DNA of 64,000 nucleotides, taken from Diprion similis (taxonomy: Eukaryota; Arthropoda; Insecta; Hymenoptera; Diprionidae). How positions within the stretch are numbered: the first letter of the stretch is position 1; each line of letters starts with the position of its first letter. Made by a program: the position numbers and the translations under genes. This document shows positions 61,991 to 64,000 of this stretch, piece after piece. The stretch is from the NCBI RefSeq assembly GCF_021155765.1, contig NC_060112.1, positions 6,386,001 through 6,450,000 on the forward strand. Reading direction: 5' to 3'. A model generated the notes under the pieces. It saw only the letters and a list, made by a program, of their open reading frames with translations. It did no database searches and was not told the DNA's origin.

Positions 61991-63918
61991 ATTCATTCAA
62001 ATGAATACCTTTCCTACTTTTATATTTAAATACCATGGTACTTTAATAAATATATTTAACATTCGTTTTGTGTGAAGATTAGAAATCCGTTTTGAGGTTG
62101 CATAATTACTACGTCATCTTACTAGGTGACAATAAATAAACATAATATTTGAATAAATATTTCGAATGGAATCAGAAATTCTTGGTCTTAGTAACAACCT
62201 TTATTTTACTGGCAGAATAACATCGTGCAGTGAACAGAAATACCTTGGTAAAAGAGGGAGATGGAAATGTATAAAAATACTCATATGGATGCAAATCAAC
62301 TGTGCGAATGGTCTGCCAATTACGATTCACTGCAATTTTCAATCAGGCTTTGACGCAGCCTATTTAATATCACTACGACATGATCATCGAATTCCAGACT
62401 CTAACCAGGTCGTCGATTTTAACAGAGTGATATGTTTGATGCAGTTCAGACTGAATTTCTTGACTTTGCTGAAGAATAATTCATCTCTGTATGTATGTAT
62501 ATATATTTATGTGTCTATTTGTGATAACTGGATTGAATTTATTTGTACACTTATGTAAATTGCTCAGGATTTTACCTATAATCATTGTACGGGTGTTGCA
62601 CCAATGCCTGTAATATAGTATGCAATATATTATGCAGTACACATCTTTACTCATAGCATACATCCATTTATTTTATTTTTTTTACACTTTTCTCCCACCT
62701 TTTCCGTTTAAAATCCCGGATAAATTGAAAATTAGAACATCGTGCCGACATGCTTTCTAACAGCGATGGGTCAGCTTAAACGATCGAAGCTCGAAATTCG
62801 TGTAAGAATTTGAAAATCATCAGTGAGCTTTGTTTTAAACTTCATTGAACGCTTAATCAGTGAAAATTAATTTGAATTCCATCCGTTGAACGTTCTAGCG
62901 CTAATTGATGCCACACGTCGTCTCCTTTAGTGATAGTGTTACGTTCTGAGAGGAACATTGCAAGTTGATTCTAATTCACTGCGTGATTCAGTTGTACTCT
63001 TGACTTATGTATTTCGATATATACGAATCGCGAAAATCTTATCTTTGTTAGATTTGAAATAATTATTGTCAACAATACTAGGGTTGAATACAAGTTTATT
63101 TACAAAATCTCTGTCACGTTCTCAATAGTAAGGCTTACAATAAATTGTTATACGCATTATTGATTATCAATCATCACAGTTACATAACTACTACTAACAA
63201 TAAGTCTCGGAGAGTTTGAGTTTAATTATTCTATGATTTCTAAAAGGTTCTCATCTGTATGTGAGCTATGTGGCCTGAATCTCTTTTACTCAGCGTTTTA
63301 ATCTCTTCTCTTTCTGTTCTGAATCACAGTTATTTTGGCGAGGTATTAGTGCGAGACTATTGGTTCAGAGAAGCAAACGGTGAAACGCTTATTGATTGCG
63401 AGTTCTCTGCTTGTGAACAATCCATGATTTTAATTTAGTGATGAGTTTGAAATCCATTGCAAGTGCTTATTACTTTGATTCGTTGCAGCTGACATTTGAT
63501 CATAAATTCAACGTTTTATGTGAGGGCTAATATGAGCTTGTATGATAAAATGATTGGCAATATCGCGTGTAAAAACTACTGATATAAGAGAATGGAGTGA
63601 TGGTAACTGTGTACGTCGATTAGTTATAGGCTGGGACGTAACAGTGGTTCGTACTTTTTTGCACGGTAATAAGCAATTTTTCAAGCTGAAATGAAGCCAG
63701 AACTTTTTGACAGCCATGGATTACCCATGAATTGATTCGTTAGAAAATTTTTTACAAGAACCTGTAGCTGTAATTTTTTGACCGGCTGCACTAGAGCGTG
63801 TTCTCTGAAATTCTGTTTCCGCTATTGGTCGAAAACCACGTGGTTCAGTGCAGAAGACACTAAAGATTCACGTGCAGGTCCCGGCGTCCGCAGCAACGGA
63901 TCGTAATTTCCCCCGGTT
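61991..63918. other. Intergenic DNA right of TAF13
   Basis: AT-rich to about 63,750, then less so toward the possible gene start at 63919. A 130-codon frame at 62166-62558 ends in TA-microsatellite translation and is not credible. TTTATT near 63095 could be a minus-strand poly(A) signal but no minus-strand gene is seen. Confidence 0.5.
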
Positions 63919-64000
63919 ATGGCATTGGTAAAACAAACGGGTCCGTCGCCTGCAGGTACCGTGACTTTGAATCAAAACGAAGCTTTGCAATATCAATTCG
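63919..64000 (+). CDS. Possible 5' end of a plus-strand gene, cut by the window edge
   Basis: An ATG at 63919 opens a frame that is still open after 27 codons at the window end. It begins MALVKQTGPSPAGTVTLNQN and continues EALQYQF. The local sequence is less AT-rich than its surroundings, and about 100 bases upstream is a CTATTGGTC (inverted CCAAT-like) element, so a promoter and first coding exon are plausible. I do not recognise the protein. An open frame this short could be chance, and the ATG could lie in a 5' UTR. Confidence 0.4.
   Translation, partial: MALVKQTGPSPAGTVTLNQNEALQYQF

Noticed and set aside
62166..62558. 130-codon plus-strand frame downstream of TAF13
   Set aside because: Ends in translated TA microsatellite, has no domain, and lies beyond the probable TAF13 poly(A) site without its own gene features.
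1..64000. CRISPR arrays, operons, integrases, phage or viral genes
   Set aside because: None found; the window is intron-bearing eukaryotic DNA and its tandem arrays lack the regular spacer structure of CRISPR.

Overview
The window is AT-rich animal nuclear DNA. It holds intron-bearing genes with GT-AG splice sites, long introns and many microsatellites, and no bacterial, organellar or viral gene. The encoded TAF13 and sterol-desaturase-like proteins look arthropod. A short CCTAA telomere-type motif in an intron and the overall repeat style fit an insect, possibly a hymenopteran, but that last step is a guess.

Layout. Positions 1-32,300 are gene-poor. They contain microsatellites, two long inverted-repeat (MITE-like) elements sharing a GGGCATTCCA terminus (5318-5963 and 19574-20366), a perfect 72-bp palindrome (10952-11023), degenerate tandem repeats, a possible LINE tail near 30264 and one weak small ORF (13554-13865). 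At 32377-32524 on the minus strand is what looks like a signal-peptide exon ending in a consensus phase-1 donor. If real, the rest of that gene lies leftward through the gene-poor region or beyond the window. Positions 33,000-37,380 are AT-rich and empty. Positions 37,380-47,500 are visibly richer in G+C but hold no recognisable gene; a 227-bp foldback element made of 16-bp units sits at 44434-44660.

The right quarter carries the two secure genes, arranged head to head about 2.2 kb apart. On the minus strand, 58574 to 48085, is a six-exon gene for a 455-residue fatty acid hydroxylase/sterol desaturase family membrane protein (FAXDC2-like). All histidine motifs are present and the C-terminus is KKLE, an ER-retrieval type. 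On the plus strand, 60777 to 61362, is a three-exon gene for TAF13, the histone-fold TFIID subunit (127 residues). At the right edge (63919-64000) an open frame with a good ATG may be the start of another plus-strand gene.

No genetic 'system' in the sense of an operon or defence island is present. The unusual content is structural: several independent foldback and degenerate tandem-repeat arrays, two of them in introns of the hydroxylase gene, and six long G/C homopolymers in otherwise AT-rich DNA.
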